Shown: in pieces, positions 1 to 8,881 of the stretch
Position numbering within the stretch: the first letter of the stretch is position 1
How the letters are laid out: each line of letters opens with the position of its first letter
Assembly: GCA_963715285.1 (NCBI GenBank)
Contig: CAVQRU010000010.1
Coordinates: 1 to 64,000, forward strand
Source: Sva-07 sp963715285
Lineage (GTDB): Bacteria; Actinomycetota; Acidimicrobiia; Acidimicrobiales; Ilumatobacteraceae
Direction: 5' to 3'
DNA: 64,000 nt
The notes under the pieces: model-generated
Seen by the model: only the letters and a program-made list of their open reading frames with translations
Told to the model about the DNA's origin: nothing
The model's database searches: none
Made by a program: the position numbers and the translations under genes

Positions 1-384
1 TTGGTGGGCGTCGTGCTCGCCGGGCCGGGGGTCTGGGGACTCGCCTACGTCGGCACCGGTGCCGCGATGGTCGGCCACGCGTTCCCGGTGTTCGCCCGTT
101 TCCGGGGTGGGCGAAGCATCCTCACCTTCGTCGGCGGCGCCGCAGTTTTCGCGCCGTTGCCGTTCACCATCGCGATCGCCCTGCTGCTGGTCGTCTTCGC
201 CGTCACCCGGTCGTTCGCCCGGGCCGCGCAGGTCGGGTTCTTCGCGTTCCCGGTCGTGCAACTCGTGATCGAGGGCCCCTCCCGCACGGCTGCCACCGGC
301 GTGTTGATGACCTTCATCGGCCTCCGGTTCGCGATGGCGGCCTGGGCCGATCGCCGCCGGATGTCCTCGCTCGCTCAGGAGTAG
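1..384 (+). CDS. PlsY-like glycerol-3-phosphate acyltransferase family protein, 5' truncated
   Basis: Membrane protein running in from the left edge. The visible part carries the PlsY-family signature GHAFPVFARFRGGRS (about residues 25-39), followed by three hydrophobic segments. PlsY proteins transfer an acyl group from acyl-phosphate to glycerol 3-phosphate in the membrane. The usual FKGGKGVAT is here FRGGRSILT, so this is a divergent member and enzymatic function is uncertain. At 127 visible residues it lacks the N-terminal motif expected in a roughly 200-residue protein, so the TTG at base 1 is probably internal. Its stop overlaps the end of the convergent glycosyltransferase gene by 10 bases. 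Confidence 0.6.
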   Translation: MVGVVLAGPGVWGLAYVGTGAAMVGHAFPVFARFRGGRSILTFVGGAAVFAPLPFTIAIALLLVVFAVTRSFARAAQVGFFAFPVVQLVIEGPSRTAATGVLMTFIGLRFAMAAWADRRRMSSLAQE

Positions 385-1469
385 ACGCGGCCACGCCACG
401 TCTGGCGCCGACGGCGCGCGATGCCCCGGGCGATCGCGATCGCGGCGAGCGGATCCGCCAACGGGCTCGCCCAGAACGCAGCATCGTTGCGGGTGTACGC
501 GCGACGAGTGCCCGCCAGCGTTCCGATGCGCAACGCCACGAGGGCGACGTCGACGACGTCGCCTCGCCGCAGGAGCAGGCGGGGGAGCGGGACGGCCTGG
601 GCGAGCACGATCACCGCCAGATCGAACAGTTGCCGTGCACGTGACTCGACCTCCGGGAGGGCAAGTGAACGGCCCCAGCCGTGCCAGGCGTCGTCGAACG
701 ACTCGAACATGCGCACCGTCAGCAGGTCGCTGGCATCGAGGAAGCCGACACGCCAGCCCATGCTGGCCAGACGACGCGAGAGGGCGACGTCCTCGACGAC
801 GTCGTGCTTGACCAGCTCCAGCCCGCCGACATCGAGGAACCATCGTCGGTCGAACGTTGCGCACTGGCCGTTGCCGAGCAGTCGCTCCGGGCGGACGCCC
901 TCCGTCCCCGGTGGCCCGAACCGGTACACGAGCGTCGTCAGCATGGCGGGATGCAGCCACCGACTTCCGGTGGTCGGGCACTCGAACCGGCCGGCCACCG
1001 TGAGGAAGTCCAGGCGATCGCCGGTCGCCCTCGCGACGAGCGCCGTGGGGAGCATCGGGTCGGGCCGGGTGTCGGCGTCGAAGGTCACCACCCGCTCGGA
1101 CACGGCAGCCCTGATTCCCTGCTGCAGCGCCCAGGCCTTGCCGGCCCAGCCGTCGGGGAGTGGGACTCCCTCGACCACCCGCGCCCCCGCCGATCGAGCG
1201 ATCGCGGCGGTGTCGTCGGTCGACTGGTCGTCGACCACGATCACCTCGTCGACTCCGGGGGCGCCGACGACTGCCTCGAGGAGCGGCCGGATCCGGGTCG
1301 CTTCGTCGCGGGCGGGGATCACGATGCTGATCGACTGGAGGGGGGTGATCGTCGGCCGCACCGGCGGCGCCGTGTTCGCAGCCTTCGCGAGGCGGCTCAG
1401 GGCGACGGCGCCGGCAACGATGCGTGCGACGATCGAGACGATGCGGAGGAGTCGGCGAAGCGACGTCAC
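375..1469 (-). CDS. Family 2 glycosyltransferase, CruG/HpnB-like, carotenoid operon
   Basis: A 364-residue GT-A glycosyltransferase, last gene of the carotenoid operon. It has an N-terminal hydrophobic stretch, then the nucleotide-sugar fold beginning SIVIPARDE, the acidic pair VVDDQSTDD, the metal-binding DADTRPDP and the acceptor-side VVEDVALSRRL. Hydrophobic C-terminal segments suggest membrane attachment. The architecture resembles glycosyltransferases that work on hydroxylated carotenoids (CruG) or hopanoids (HpnB). The cruF neighbour argues for a carotenoid acceptor: adding a sugar to the tertiary hydroxyl made by CruF. GTG at 1469 is chosen because it overlaps the upstream stop as GTGA, implying translational coupling. 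The sugar and exact acceptor cannot be read from sequence. Confidence 0.8.
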   Translation of the reverse strand: MTSLRRLLRIVSIVARIVAGAVALSRLAKAANTAPPVRPTITPLQSISIVIPARDEATRIRPLLEAVVGAPGVDEVIVVDDQSTDDTAAIARSAGARVVEGVPLPDGWAGKAWALQQGIRAAVSERVVTFDADTRPDPMLPTALVARATGDRLDFLTVAGRFECPTTGSRWLHPAMLTTLVYRFGPPGTEGVRPERLLGNGQCATFDRRWFLDVGGLELVKHDVVEDVALSRRLASMGWRVGFLDASDLLTVRMFESFDDAWHGWGRSLALPEVESRARQLFDLAVIVLAQAVPLPRLLLRRGDVVDVALVALRIGTLAGTRRAYTRNDAAFWASPLADPLAAIAIARGIARRRRQTWRGRVYS

Positions 1470-2923
1470 CGGGCGAGGTCCTCCGCGATCATCCCGGCAA
1501 CGATCTTCGCGCTCGTCGTCACCAGCGGCAGCCCACCGCCGGGGTGGCTCGAGCCGCCGACGAGATACAACCCGGGTCGCGCACCTCGGTTGGCAGGCCG
1601 CACGAACGCGGCGCGCCGGCCGTTCGACGAGGTGCCGTAGATGGCACCGCCCGGCGTCCGGTAGCGCCTGGCGATGTCGCCGGGGGTCATCGTGCGCCGG
1701 AACTCGATCCTCGGCCGCAGGTCGACGCCGTGGGCGGACAGTCGATCGAGCACCACTTCGCCGTACCGGTCGGCGTCGACCTCGACGCCCGGCGGCGTGT
1801 TCACGAGCAGGAACCAGTTCTCGCAGCCATCGGGTGCTTGGGAGGTGTCGGTCACCGACGAGACACAGGAATAGATCGTCGGGTCGTCGGCGAGTCGTCC
1901 GGCGTCGATCGCCTCGTACTCCGTCGTGTAGCTCTCGGAGAACCACACGTTGTGGTGGTTCAGGCCTGGGGTGAGGCCACGCACGCCGAGGCACAGCACG
2001 AACCCACTCGTCGATCGCGCGGCCCGGCGCACCCGTTTCAGCGCGGCGTCGTCCGGGAGCAGATCGGCGTAGAGGTGCTCGGCGTCGGTGTTCGCCACCA
2101 CGATGTCGGCCCGCTCCGTGGTTCCGTCGGCGAGGACGACTCCGGTGACCCGCTGCGCCGCCTCGATCGACGCCACCTCGGTGCCGGTGCGGATCTCGAC
2201 ACCGGCGTCGACGGCGACTCGCTCGAACGCCGCCCGCAGTGCATCGAGACCGCCCATCGGATACCAGCAGCCGTACCGGGCCTCGACGTGTGGGATGCAC
2301 GCGAGTGTCGCCGGCGCGGCGAACGGAGAGGAACCCGAGTAGGTGGCGTAACGGTCGGCCCATTGGACGAGGCGTGGATCGTCGAAGAACGACTCCGCCG
2401 ACCGGTGCAGTGTGCGCAGCGGATCGATCGCCGTGAGGTCGAACGGAGAGCGCAACCGCTTCGCGAGCGACCACGGGTTCGACATCGGACCGGCGAAGAA
2501 CGTGCGCACGGCAACGTCCCAGATGCGTCGGCCCCGCGCATCGAAGCTCCGCCACTGGTCGCCGGCGCCGGGTGCGAACGCCTCGAAGGCTTCGGCGGTG
2601 TCGTCGTCGGCATCCGGCACCGTCATCGTCGAGCCGTCGGACCACCGATACGCGAACTGTGGGTCGAGCCGGACCAGATCGACCTGTTCGGCCAGCGTGG
2701 TGCCGGCGGTTCGGAACACATCGTCGAACATCTGCGGCAGCGTGACGAGTGACGGCCCGACGTCGAAGGTGTAGCCGTCGCCGACCAGCGTGGCGAGCTT
2801 GCCGCCGACGACGTCGTTGCGCTCGAACACGGTGACGTCGTGGCCCAGCGACCGCAACCTGATCGCCGTCGCCAGCCCGCCGATGCCGCCACCGATCACC
2901 GCGACGTCGCGTGTGTCAGCCAC
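1466..2923 (-). CDS. Second CrtI-type carotenoid desaturase/oxidoreductase (CrtD-like)
   Basis: A 485-residue FAD-dependent phytoene-desaturase-family enzyme. The N-terminus has the dinucleotide-binding motif VIGGGIGGLATAIRL and the ERNDVVGGK continuation. The C-terminus has YLVGGSSHPGGGLPLV, the family's FAD-closing motif. It is only distantly similar to the other CrtI in the operon. A second CrtI paralogue beside cruF commonly acts as a 3,4-desaturase on 1-hydroxylated end groups (CrtD) or as an oxygenating paralogue; CrtD fits best here but is inference. The GTG start at 2923 overlaps the cruF stop by 8 bases and begins just before the FAD motif. A longer frame to 2998 would add a basic, unconserved extension. 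Confidence 0.82.
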   Translation of the reverse strand: MADTRDVAVIGGGIGGLATAIRLRSLGHDVTVFERNDVVGGKLATLVGDGYTFDVGPSLVTLPQMFDDVFRTAGTTLAEQVDLVRLDPQFAYRWSDGSTMTVPDADDDTAEAFEAFAPGAGDQWRSFDARGRRIWDVAVRTFFAGPMSNPWSLAKRLRSPFDLTAIDPLRTLHRSAESFFDDPRLVQWADRYATYSGSSPFAAPATLACIPHVEARYGCWYPMGGLDALRAAFERVAVDAGVEIRTGTEVASIEAAQRVTGVVLADGTTERADIVVANTDAEHLYADLLPDDAALKRVRRAARSTSGFVLCLGVRGLTPGLNHHNVWFSESYTTEYEAIDAGRLADDPTIYSCVSSVTDTSQAPDGCENWFLLVNTPPGVEVDADRYGEVVLDRLSAHGVDLRPRIEFRRTMTPGDIARRYRTPGGAIYGTSSNGRRAAFVRPANRGARPGLYLVGGSSHPGGGLPLVTTSAKIVAGMIAEDLAR

Positions 2924-3728
2924 GGAGCTTCCCAGCCACTGCAGCGAAGGCGATCGGGAGCATGCCGAGGCCGCCGACGATCGCCACGGTCGGGTCACGA
3001 AAGAAGCGGGCGAAGCCGACGGTCTCCATCACCCCCATGAACGTGTACTCCCCGACCAGTGCGCCGTCGGCGTCGGCGGATCCGTCGACGTGGCTGTTCG
3101 GGGGGAGGAGCACGTCGAGCGCGGTCATCACGCCCAGCCCGGTGACGAACCACCCGACGAAGTTGCCGAGCGGAATGCCCCGATAGATCCCCCGACGGGC
3201 CCACACCCAGTAGCCCTCGCCGACCATCTGTGGGTCGAGGAACAGATCCCATGCGGTGAGGGCCGCCGAACCGAGCGCGATCCGGCGTGCGGGAGTGGAG
3301 TGTTCGCCGAGCGCAGCATGTGCGGCTTCGCGTGCGGGTAGTCCCATGGCGAACCAGGCGAGCGGCACGATCGCCGGAACGTGCGCCACCTGTGGTTGGA
3401 GGGCGGCGGTGTACGCGTAGCGCCCGAACGGCAGCCCGGTCTGCGTGCCGACCCGCTCGACGGCGGTCGTCGCGACCGCGGTCACCGTGGCCGCGGCGAC
3501 CGCGCGCGGCGCCCCCCACCGGCGAACCGCGTTGGCGGTGGTGGTGGTGAACGATCCGACCACGACCACCGTCGACAGCACCCGACGCGCTCGGCTGCCC
3601 TGTGGCAACAACGGCGTCGCGATCATCCCCGCCACCGTCACCGCCCCCGCCACCCCCGCAACTCGTGAACAAGATGCGGCCAGGGTGCGCGCCTTGTTCA
3701 CGAGAACGGGGGTGGGGGGCGGGGTCAC
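2916..3728 (-). CDS. cruF: CruF-family carotenoid 1',2'-hydratase (DUF422)
   Basis: A 270-residue polytopic membrane protein of the CruF/carotenoid-biosynthesis family, which hydrates the terminal double bond of acyclic carotenoid ends to give a tertiary alcohol. Visible family features are conserved PFGRYAYT, the acidic DLFLDPQMV and IPLGNFVGW in successive hydrophobic segments. It follows crtB with a GTGA overlap, so GTG at 3728 is preferred. However, the first ~25 codons are built from a palindrome (3662-3704) of the same type as an intergenic hairpin at 45457-45503, so the native start may be one of the GTG/ATG codons just beyond it (around residues 22-32). The hydroxyl it makes is the likely site for the glycosyltransferase encoded downstream. 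Confidence 0.85.
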   Translation of the reverse strand: MTPPPTPVLVNKARTLAASCSRVAGVAGAVTVAGMIATPLLPQGSRARRVLSTVVVVGSFTTTTANAVRRWGAPRAVAAATVTAVATTAVERVGTQTGLPFGRYAYTAALQPQVAHVPAIVPLAWFAMGLPAREAAHAALGEHSTPARRIALGSAALTAWDLFLDPQMVGEGYWVWARRGIYRGIPLGNFVGWFVTGLGVMTALDVLLPPNSHVDGSADADGALVGEYTFMGVMETVGFARFFRDPTVAIVGGLGMLPIAFAAVAGKLRG

Positions 3729-4651
3729 GGGCGGAGGAGTTTGGTGACCATGATGGCCTTCTCGGTGGTCGAGACGCTGGCACGGGCGGAGAACACGTCG
3801 TACTGCTGGGCCTCGATCTTGTCGAGGATGCGGCCGTAGAGGGCGTGTGCGGCGCCGACGCACTTCGCTGACCGGTCGGGCAGCATCGCGATGCCGATCT
3901 CGGCCGACCGGTAGAGCCCACGGCAGCGGTCGATCTCGAACCGCATCAATTCGACGAACTCGGGGGTGACCTGCCGCGTCGTGAGGTCGACACCGAAGCG
4001 GCCGGTGTCGTCGAGGGGGATGTACTGGCGGCCCCGGTCGAGGTCTTCGTCGATGTCGCGCAGGAAGTTCGTGAGCTGGAACGCATTGCCGAGGTCGCGG
4101 GCATGTGGCAGTGCAGCGTCGTAGTCGCTCGGCTCCAGGATCGGCAGCATCATCTCGCCGATCACGGCGGCCGAGCCGTCCATGTACACGAGGAGGTCGT
4201 CCCAGGTGGCGTAGGACTCGACCGTGAGGTCCATCGTCATCGACCGCAGGAATCGATGGAAGGCCTCGATGTCGATGTCGAAGGCGCGCACGGTGTGCAC
4301 CACCGCCTTGAGCACCGGGTCGTCGGACCGACCGGCGTCGAGATCGGCGAAGAACCGGTCGCCGAAGTCGGCGAGTGCTGCTGCGCGGACCTCGGTCGGC
4401 ACGTCGTTCCCGCCCTGCGACGGGATCTCGTCGACGATGTCGTCGGCGTACCGGGCGAAGGCGTACAGCGCGTGGACGTGGTGCTGCTTGATCTTCGGGA
4501 GCACCTTGGTCGACCAGTAGTACGTGGTGCCGTGGCGCTTGTTGAACTCGCGGCACAGCTCGTAGCTCTCGTCGAGCGTGACCGGCCCGGTCGGCAGGAG
4601 GTGCGTCGTCGGCGTCGGTGGTGTGCGTCGGAAGACGGTCAGCCGGCTCAT
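3725..4651 (-). CDS. crtB: Phytoene synthase
   Basis: A 308-residue squalene/phytoene synthase joining two geranylgeranyl diphosphates head to head into phytoene. Both magnesium-binding aspartate-rich motifs are present: DDIVDE at residues 70-75 and RDIDEDLDRGR at 198-208, the second preceded by the conserved GNAFQLTNFL. Length is normal for bacterial CrtB. Its ATG overlaps the crtI stop as ATGA and its stop overlaps the cruF start as GTGA, so it sits inside one translationally coupled operon. Confidence 0.95.
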   Translation of the reverse strand: MSRLTVFRRTPPTPTTHLLPTGPVTLDESYELCREFNKRHGTTYYWSTKVLPKIKQHHVHALYAFARYADDIVDEIPSQGGNDVPTEVRAAALADFGDRFFADLDAGRSDDPVLKAVVHTVRAFDIDIEAFHRFLRSMTMDLTVESYATWDDLLVYMDGSAAVIGEMMLPILEPSDYDAALPHARDLGNAFQLTNFLRDIDEDLDRGRQYIPLDDTGRFGVDLTTRQVTPEFVELMRFEIDRCRGLYRSAEIGIAMLPDRSAKCVGAAHALYGRILDKIEAQQYDVFSARASVSTTEKAIMVTKLLRP

Positions 4652-6126
4652 CGGTATCGCTGCCGTGCGTACTGACCGACGCGCTCGGCGGCGAGCTTGC
4701 CGGACACCAGCACCATCGGTACGCCGACCCCGGGGAGGGTCGAGGAGCCGGTGAACACGAGACCGGGCACCTTCTTGTTGACGTTGTTCGGCCGGAACGG
4801 GCCGGTCTGGAAGAACGTGTGGGCGAGCGCGAACGGCGTGCCCTGCTCCATGCCCATGCGTTCCCAGTCGGTGGGGTCGTAGATCTCCTCGACGACGACC
4901 TCGGTCGGGTAGCCGAGTGAACCGACCCGTTCGCGCAGGCTGTCGACGATGGGGTCTCGTTCCTTCGACCAGTCGATCGTGCCGCTCAGGTTCGGTGTCG
5001 GTTCGAGGACGTAGATGCTGGAATGGCCCTCGGGGGCGAGCGACCGGTCGTCGAGGCTGTGGAGCGTGACGAGGATCGAGGGGTCGGGCATGCGGACGCC
5101 GTCGTCGATCAGGGCCTTGAACGAACCGTCCCAGTCGTCACCGAAGTGGATGTTGTGGTGCGCGGCGTCGTCCGGTGGCAGCCCCTTGACGCCCGCCACC
5201 CACAGCAGGCATGACGGCGAGTACTTGCCGTTGCGGGCGGTGCGCGGGGCGGTCACGCCGGGGAGCAGTTCGCGGTAGGCCACCGGAAGGTCGGGGTTGC
5301 AGACGACGGCGTCGGCGTCGAGGCGTTCGGAGCCGTCGATCTCGACACCGACCACGGGGCCGTTCGGCCGACGCAGGATCCGGCTCACCGGCGACGAGTA
5401 CCTGAACTCGACGCCGGCATCGCCGAGCGCCTCGGCGAGCCCGGCCGCCATCATGTGCATGCCCCCCTCGGGCACGTAGACACCCTCGACGGAATCCATG
5501 TAGGTGATCACGGCGTAGAGCGCGAGTGCCTCGTAGGGGGCGAGCCCGGCGTACATCGACTGGAAGCTGAAGATCTGCTGCAGGCGCTTGTCCTCGAAGA
5601 ACGACGCGACCTTCTTGTCGAGCTTGCCGAAGCCGCCGAGCCTCACCAGGTCGAGGCCTGACTTCCACGGCTTGACCAGGTCGAGAGGCGTGTTGAAGTT
5701 GGCATCGATGAACGAATCCATCTCCGCTCGGTACAGCTTCTCCAGCCAGTCGCAGAACCGGCCGAACGACTCGGCTTCCTTGGCGTTGGCGAACTGCCGG
5801 ATCTCCTCGGTCATCGCCTCACGGCCGTGACGGACGAACAGGGTCGAGCCGTCGGCGTACACGGCGCGGTACATCGGGTCGACCGGGTTGATCGTGACGT
5901 AGTCCTTCATCTCCGCGCCGCACGCGTTGAACGCCGTTTCGAGCAGGTCCGGCATCGTCAGCACGGTCGGGCCGTTGTCGAGGCGGAACCCGTCGGACAC
6001 GATCATCCCGGCCCGTCCCCCCGGGATCTCCTCCCGCTCGACCACGGTCACCTCGTGGCCGGCACCGATCAGATGCGCCGCTGCGGAGAGCCCCCCCAGT
6101 CCGGCACCGATCACGACGACCTTCAT
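4648..6126 (-). CDS. crtI: Phytoene desaturase
   Basis: A 492-residue FAD-dependent desaturase introducing conjugated double bonds into phytoene, giving neurosporene/lycopene-type products. The N-terminus reads MKVVVIGAGLGGLSAAAHL with EREEIPGGRAG following; the C-terminal FAD motif is TGSSTLPGVGVPMVLVSG. Length matches bacterial CrtI. ATG overlaps the crtE stop by one base (TGATG) and the stop overlaps the crtB ATG, so expression is coupled on both sides. No lycopene cyclase gene is visible in the operon, which points to acyclic products unless one lies elsewhere. Confidence 0.95.
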   Translation of the reverse strand: MKVVVIGAGLGGLSAAAHLIGAGHEVTVVEREEIPGGRAGMIVSDGFRLDNGPTVLTMPDLLETAFNACGAEMKDYVTINPVDPMYRAVYADGSTLFVRHGREAMTEEIRQFANAKEAESFGRFCDWLEKLYRAEMDSFIDANFNTPLDLVKPWKSGLDLVRLGGFGKLDKKVASFFEDKRLQQIFSFQSMYAGLAPYEALALYAVITYMDSVEGVYVPEGGMHMMAAGLAEALGDAGVEFRYSSPVSRILRRPNGPVVGVEIDGSERLDADAVVCNPDLPVAYRELLPGVTAPRTARNGKYSPSCLLWVAGVKGLPPDDAAHHNIHFGDDWDGSFKALIDDGVRMPDPSILVTLHSLDDRSLAPEGHSSIYVLEPTPNLSGTIDWSKERDPIVDSLRERVGSLGYPTEVVVEEIYDPTDWERMGMEQGTPFALAHTFFQTGPFRPNNVNKKVPGLVFTGSSTLPGVGVPMVLVSGKLAAERVGQYARQRYR

Positions 6127-7187
6127 CAGACGCTCCTCCAGCTCACGTAGTCGGCCAACGCAGCGAGTTCGACCTTCGCCACGTCGACGATCGGCGCGGT
6201 GTCGAGTGCGGTCACGGCGTCGGCGGCGAGCGCGCTGATGTGCCGTTCGAGTTCGTCGAGGGCACCGGTGTCGACGATCGCCTGCTGGATGCGGGCCACC
6301 GACTCGTCGTCGAGGCCCGGTCGCCCGACGAGGGCGAGGACCTCCCGCTGAGCGGGTGTCGCAGCTCGAACGGCGCGAGCGAGCAGCGGAGTGGGTTTGC
6401 CCTCGCGCAGGTCGCCGCCGACGGGTTTGCCCGTGACGTCGGCGTCGCCGAAGGCACCCATCACGTCGTCGCGCATCTGGAAGGCGTCGCCGAGCGGGAG
6501 CCCGTACCTGCTGAGCGCCGGCAGCAGCTCGTCGGCCCGTTCCGGGGCAGCGAGCACGGCACCGAGGTGCAGCGGGCGTTCGATCGTGTACTTGCCCGAC
6601 TTGTAGCGGCAGATCCGCTCGGCCTTGTCGACGTCGCGGATGCTCTGGACCGAGCCGAGGATGTCGAGGTACTGGCCGATGTTCAGCTCGATGCGCAGCT
6701 CGTTCCAGATGCGCATCGCCTCGGGCGGTGCGGCTTCGAGCAGCAGGTCGGCATACACGAACGCGAGGTCGCCCACGAGGATGGCCACACCTTCGCCGAA
6801 ACGCCGCGATTCACCGGCCCACCCGTTGGCAGCGTGTTGTTCACCGGCGACGGCGTGGGTGGTGGGCTGACCGCGGCGGGTGGCCGCGTCGTCCATCACG
6901 TCGTCGTGGAACAGGGCGAACGCATGCATCAGCTCGAAGGCGGCGCCGGCGTCGACATCGAGCTGGTCGTCGGTTCCGCCGCCCGCGCCCACGTAGCCCC
7001 AGTGGCAGAAGGCCGGGCGGAGCCGTTTGCCGCCGGAGAGGACGAGTCGCCGGATCTCGTCGACCGGCTGGGCGAGGTCGGGGTCGAAGGTCGCCCAACG
7101 ATCGCGTTCGGCCGTGAGGAGCTCGTCGAGTCGGGCTTCGACCCGGTCCGCGATCGAGCGAAGACTGGTCGGGGCTGGTCCTGGCAT
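6126..7187 (-). CDS. crtE: Polyprenyl (geranylgeranyl) diphosphate synthase
   Basis: A 353-residue trans-prenyltransferase, first gene of the carotenoid operon, predicted to make the C20 precursor for CrtB. The first aspartate-rich motif DDVMD lies at residues 95-99 with the RRGQPTTH follow-on, the second is DDVMG at 240-244, and KYTIERP at 199-205 is typical of the family. Operon position supports geranylgeranyl diphosphate as product; chain length cannot be proved from the motifs. Eighty-nine bases separate it from xseB on the same strand, so it may have its own promoter or be read through from xseAB. Confidence 0.9.
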   Translation of the reverse strand: MPGPAPTSLRSIADRVEARLDELLTAERDRWATFDPDLAQPVDEIRRLVLSGGKRLRPAFCHWGYVGAGGGTDDQLDVDAGAAFELMHAFALFHDDVMDDAATRRGQPTTHAVAGEQHAANGWAGESRRFGEGVAILVGDLAFVYADLLLEAAPPEAMRIWNELRIELNIGQYLDILGSVQSIRDVDKAERICRYKSGKYTIERPLHLGAVLAAPERADELLPALSRYGLPLGDAFQMRDDVMGAFGDADVTGKPVGGDLREGKPTPLLARAVRAATPAQREVLALVGRPGLDDESVARIQQAIVDTGALDELERHISALAADAVTALDTAPIVDVAKVELAALADYVSWRSV

Positions 7188-7276
7188 CGTACACGCAGGC
7201 TACTGCTGCGGTTCGGCCGCGTGCCGCGTCGTGTGCCGGCACGGGTCGGACTCCCGCCGTCGGACCGGCGCCCGAG

Positions 7277-7507
7277 TCAGTCGGGCGTTGCCGCGTCGAG
7301 ATCGGCCGTGACCTGTTCGATGCGGAGCTGCGCCGCCGAGATCTTTTCGCGGCACAGGGTGATCAGTGTCGAGGCGCGAGCGACGCGGTCGGCGAGATGA
7401 TCGACGTCGACGTCGGAGCCCTCCAACTCGCGCAGGATGCCGTCGAGTTCGGCGAGGGCCTCGGCGTAGCCGGGGGTCGGATCGGTCGTCGGTGCCGGTT
7501 CAGTCAT
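7277..7507 (-). CDS. xseB: Exodeoxyribonuclease VII small subunit
   Basis: A 76-residue helical protein typical of XseB, several copies of which bind the large subunit and regulate exonuclease VII. The core YAEALAELDGILRELEGSDVDVDHLADRVARA is a family-like amphipathic helix pair (key residues L, L, E and D conserved). The ATG at 7507 overlaps the end of xseA by 8 bases, the standard arrangement. It is shorter than many annotation cut-offs but unmistakable by context. Confidence 0.9.
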   Translation of the reverse strand: MTEPAPTTDPTPGYAEALAELDGILRELEGSDVDVDHLADRVARASTLITLCREKISAAQLRIEQVTADLDAATPD

Positions 7508-8849
7508 CGGTGGTCCTCTTCGTCTGGTTGACGGTGCTGGTGATGTGGCCGTCGGCGACGGCGATCGAGACGGTGGCGTCGGGGTGCACGTCGGCGACGG
7601 ATCGCACCACCGTGCCGTCGGCGCGGCGGGTGATCGACCAGCCGCGTGCGAGCTGCACCGCGGGATCGACCGCGGCGACCCGCGCGGTGGTGACGTCGAG
7701 TCGATTGTCGGCTCGTTCGAGGATGGCTCCGGCCCGTGCCAGCACGCGGGCCTGCACGTCGTCGAGGCGACGATCGGATCGTTCGAGGGTGGCCGGAGCG
7801 AGCCGTGCCAGCGCGTCGACACGCATTCCGAGTCGCTCGTCGGCGCGTTCGACCGCTGCGTGGGTCCGGCGAGCGATGCGATGCGCGGACTCCGACAGGT
7901 TGGTCGTGGCGGCGGTGAGTGCGAGCGAGCTCTCGCGCAGGATCGCTGCGAACGTCGCTTCGGTGTCAGCGCTGTACCGGGCAGCTCGGGCGATCAGTTC
8001 GCCGGCGCACGCAGTGGGCGTCTTGAGCATCGTGTGGGCGACGTCGTCGGCGACGCTGCGATCGACCTCGTGGCCGAGGCCGGTGAGCACGGGGATCGGC
8101 GACGCCGCGATCGCGCGTGCGATCGATTCGGCATCGAACACAGCGAGTTCGTTGCGCGCCCCGCCGCCGCGGATCACGACCAGGGCATCGAGGTCGGTCC
8201 GCCGGCCGAGGGTGACGATCGCCGCCGTGATCGAACGCTCGGCGACGTCTCCCTGCACTCGCGTGTCGACGACGGTGAGTCGGAATCCGAAGGCGCTGCG
8301 CACCAGCTCGTCGTGGAAATCGTGCCACGCAGCGGTGCCGACGCTGGTGACGACACCGATCCGGAGGGGGATCGCCGACAGCGGGTGCCGCTTGTTCGCA
8401 TCCAGCAGGCCCTCGGCGACCAGTCGGCGGATCACCTCCTCGCGCGATTGGGCGATCTCGCCGATCGTGTAGCGAGGGTCGATCCCGCTCATCTTCAGCC
8501 CGATGCGTCCGTTCGGCGCGTAGTAGTCGAGGTACCCGAAGATCCGGACCTTCATGCCGTCGGCGAGACGGAGGCGGTGCTTCTGCAGCAGCGGGCGGAG
8601 CCGCATCCGCGAGTTCGCGAAGAACTGCACGTTGAGCACCGCCTTGCCGCCGCCCTCGTCGGCGAGGGTGAAGTAGGCGTGTTGGCCCCGGTCGCTCCAC
8701 CCGGTGATCTCCCCGCGCACCCACACCCCGTCGGAGAACCCGCGTCGGAGCGTGTCGTTGATCGCGTCGGCCAGCTCGCCGACGCCGTACGTCGGGTTGG
8801 TGACGTCGTCGAGTTCGGTCTCGCCGAAGTCGAACGCGGGCTGGCTCAC
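7500..8849 (-). CDS. xseA: Exodeoxyribonuclease VII large subunit
   Basis: A 449-residue catalytic subunit degrading single-stranded DNA into oligonucleotides. An OB-fold domain spans about residues 20-110 (VWVRGEITGW...AYFTLAD). The catalytic domain contains the hallmark IRGGGARNEL, the LTGLGHEVDRSVADDVA stretch and ANKRHPLS. A long helical C-terminus follows. ATG 8849 gives a normal N-terminus ahead of the YGVGELADAIN OB-fold start. It is co-directional and overlapping with xseB. Confidence 0.95.
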   Translation of the reverse strand: MSQPAFDFGETELDDVTNPTYGVGELADAINDTLRRGFSDGVWVRGEITGWSDRGQHAYFTLADEGGGKAVLNVQFFANSRMRLRPLLQKHRLRLADGMKVRIFGYLDYYAPNGRIGLKMSGIDPRYTIGEIAQSREEVIRRLVAEGLLDANKRHPLSAIPLRIGVVTSVGTAAWHDFHDELVRSAFGFRLTVVDTRVQGDVAERSITAAIVTLGRRTDLDALVVIRGGGARNELAVFDAESIARAIAASPIPVLTGLGHEVDRSVADDVAHTMLKTPTACAGELIARAARYSADTEATFAAILRESSLALTAATTNLSESAHRIARRTHAAVERADERLGMRVDALARLAPATLERSDRRLDDVQARVLARAGAILERADNRLDVTTARVAAVDPAVQLARGWSITRRADGTVVRSVADVHPDATVSIAVADGHITSTVNQTKRTTDD

Positions 8850-8881
8850 GGGCTCGATTCAATCAGGCGGTCGGCGACGCG

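Noticed and set aside
1..384. PlsY-like gene as part of the carotenoid operon (acyl transfer to the glycoside)
   Set aside because: It is on the opposite strand, convergent with the operon, and PlsY enzymes use acyl-phosphate on glycerol phosphate.
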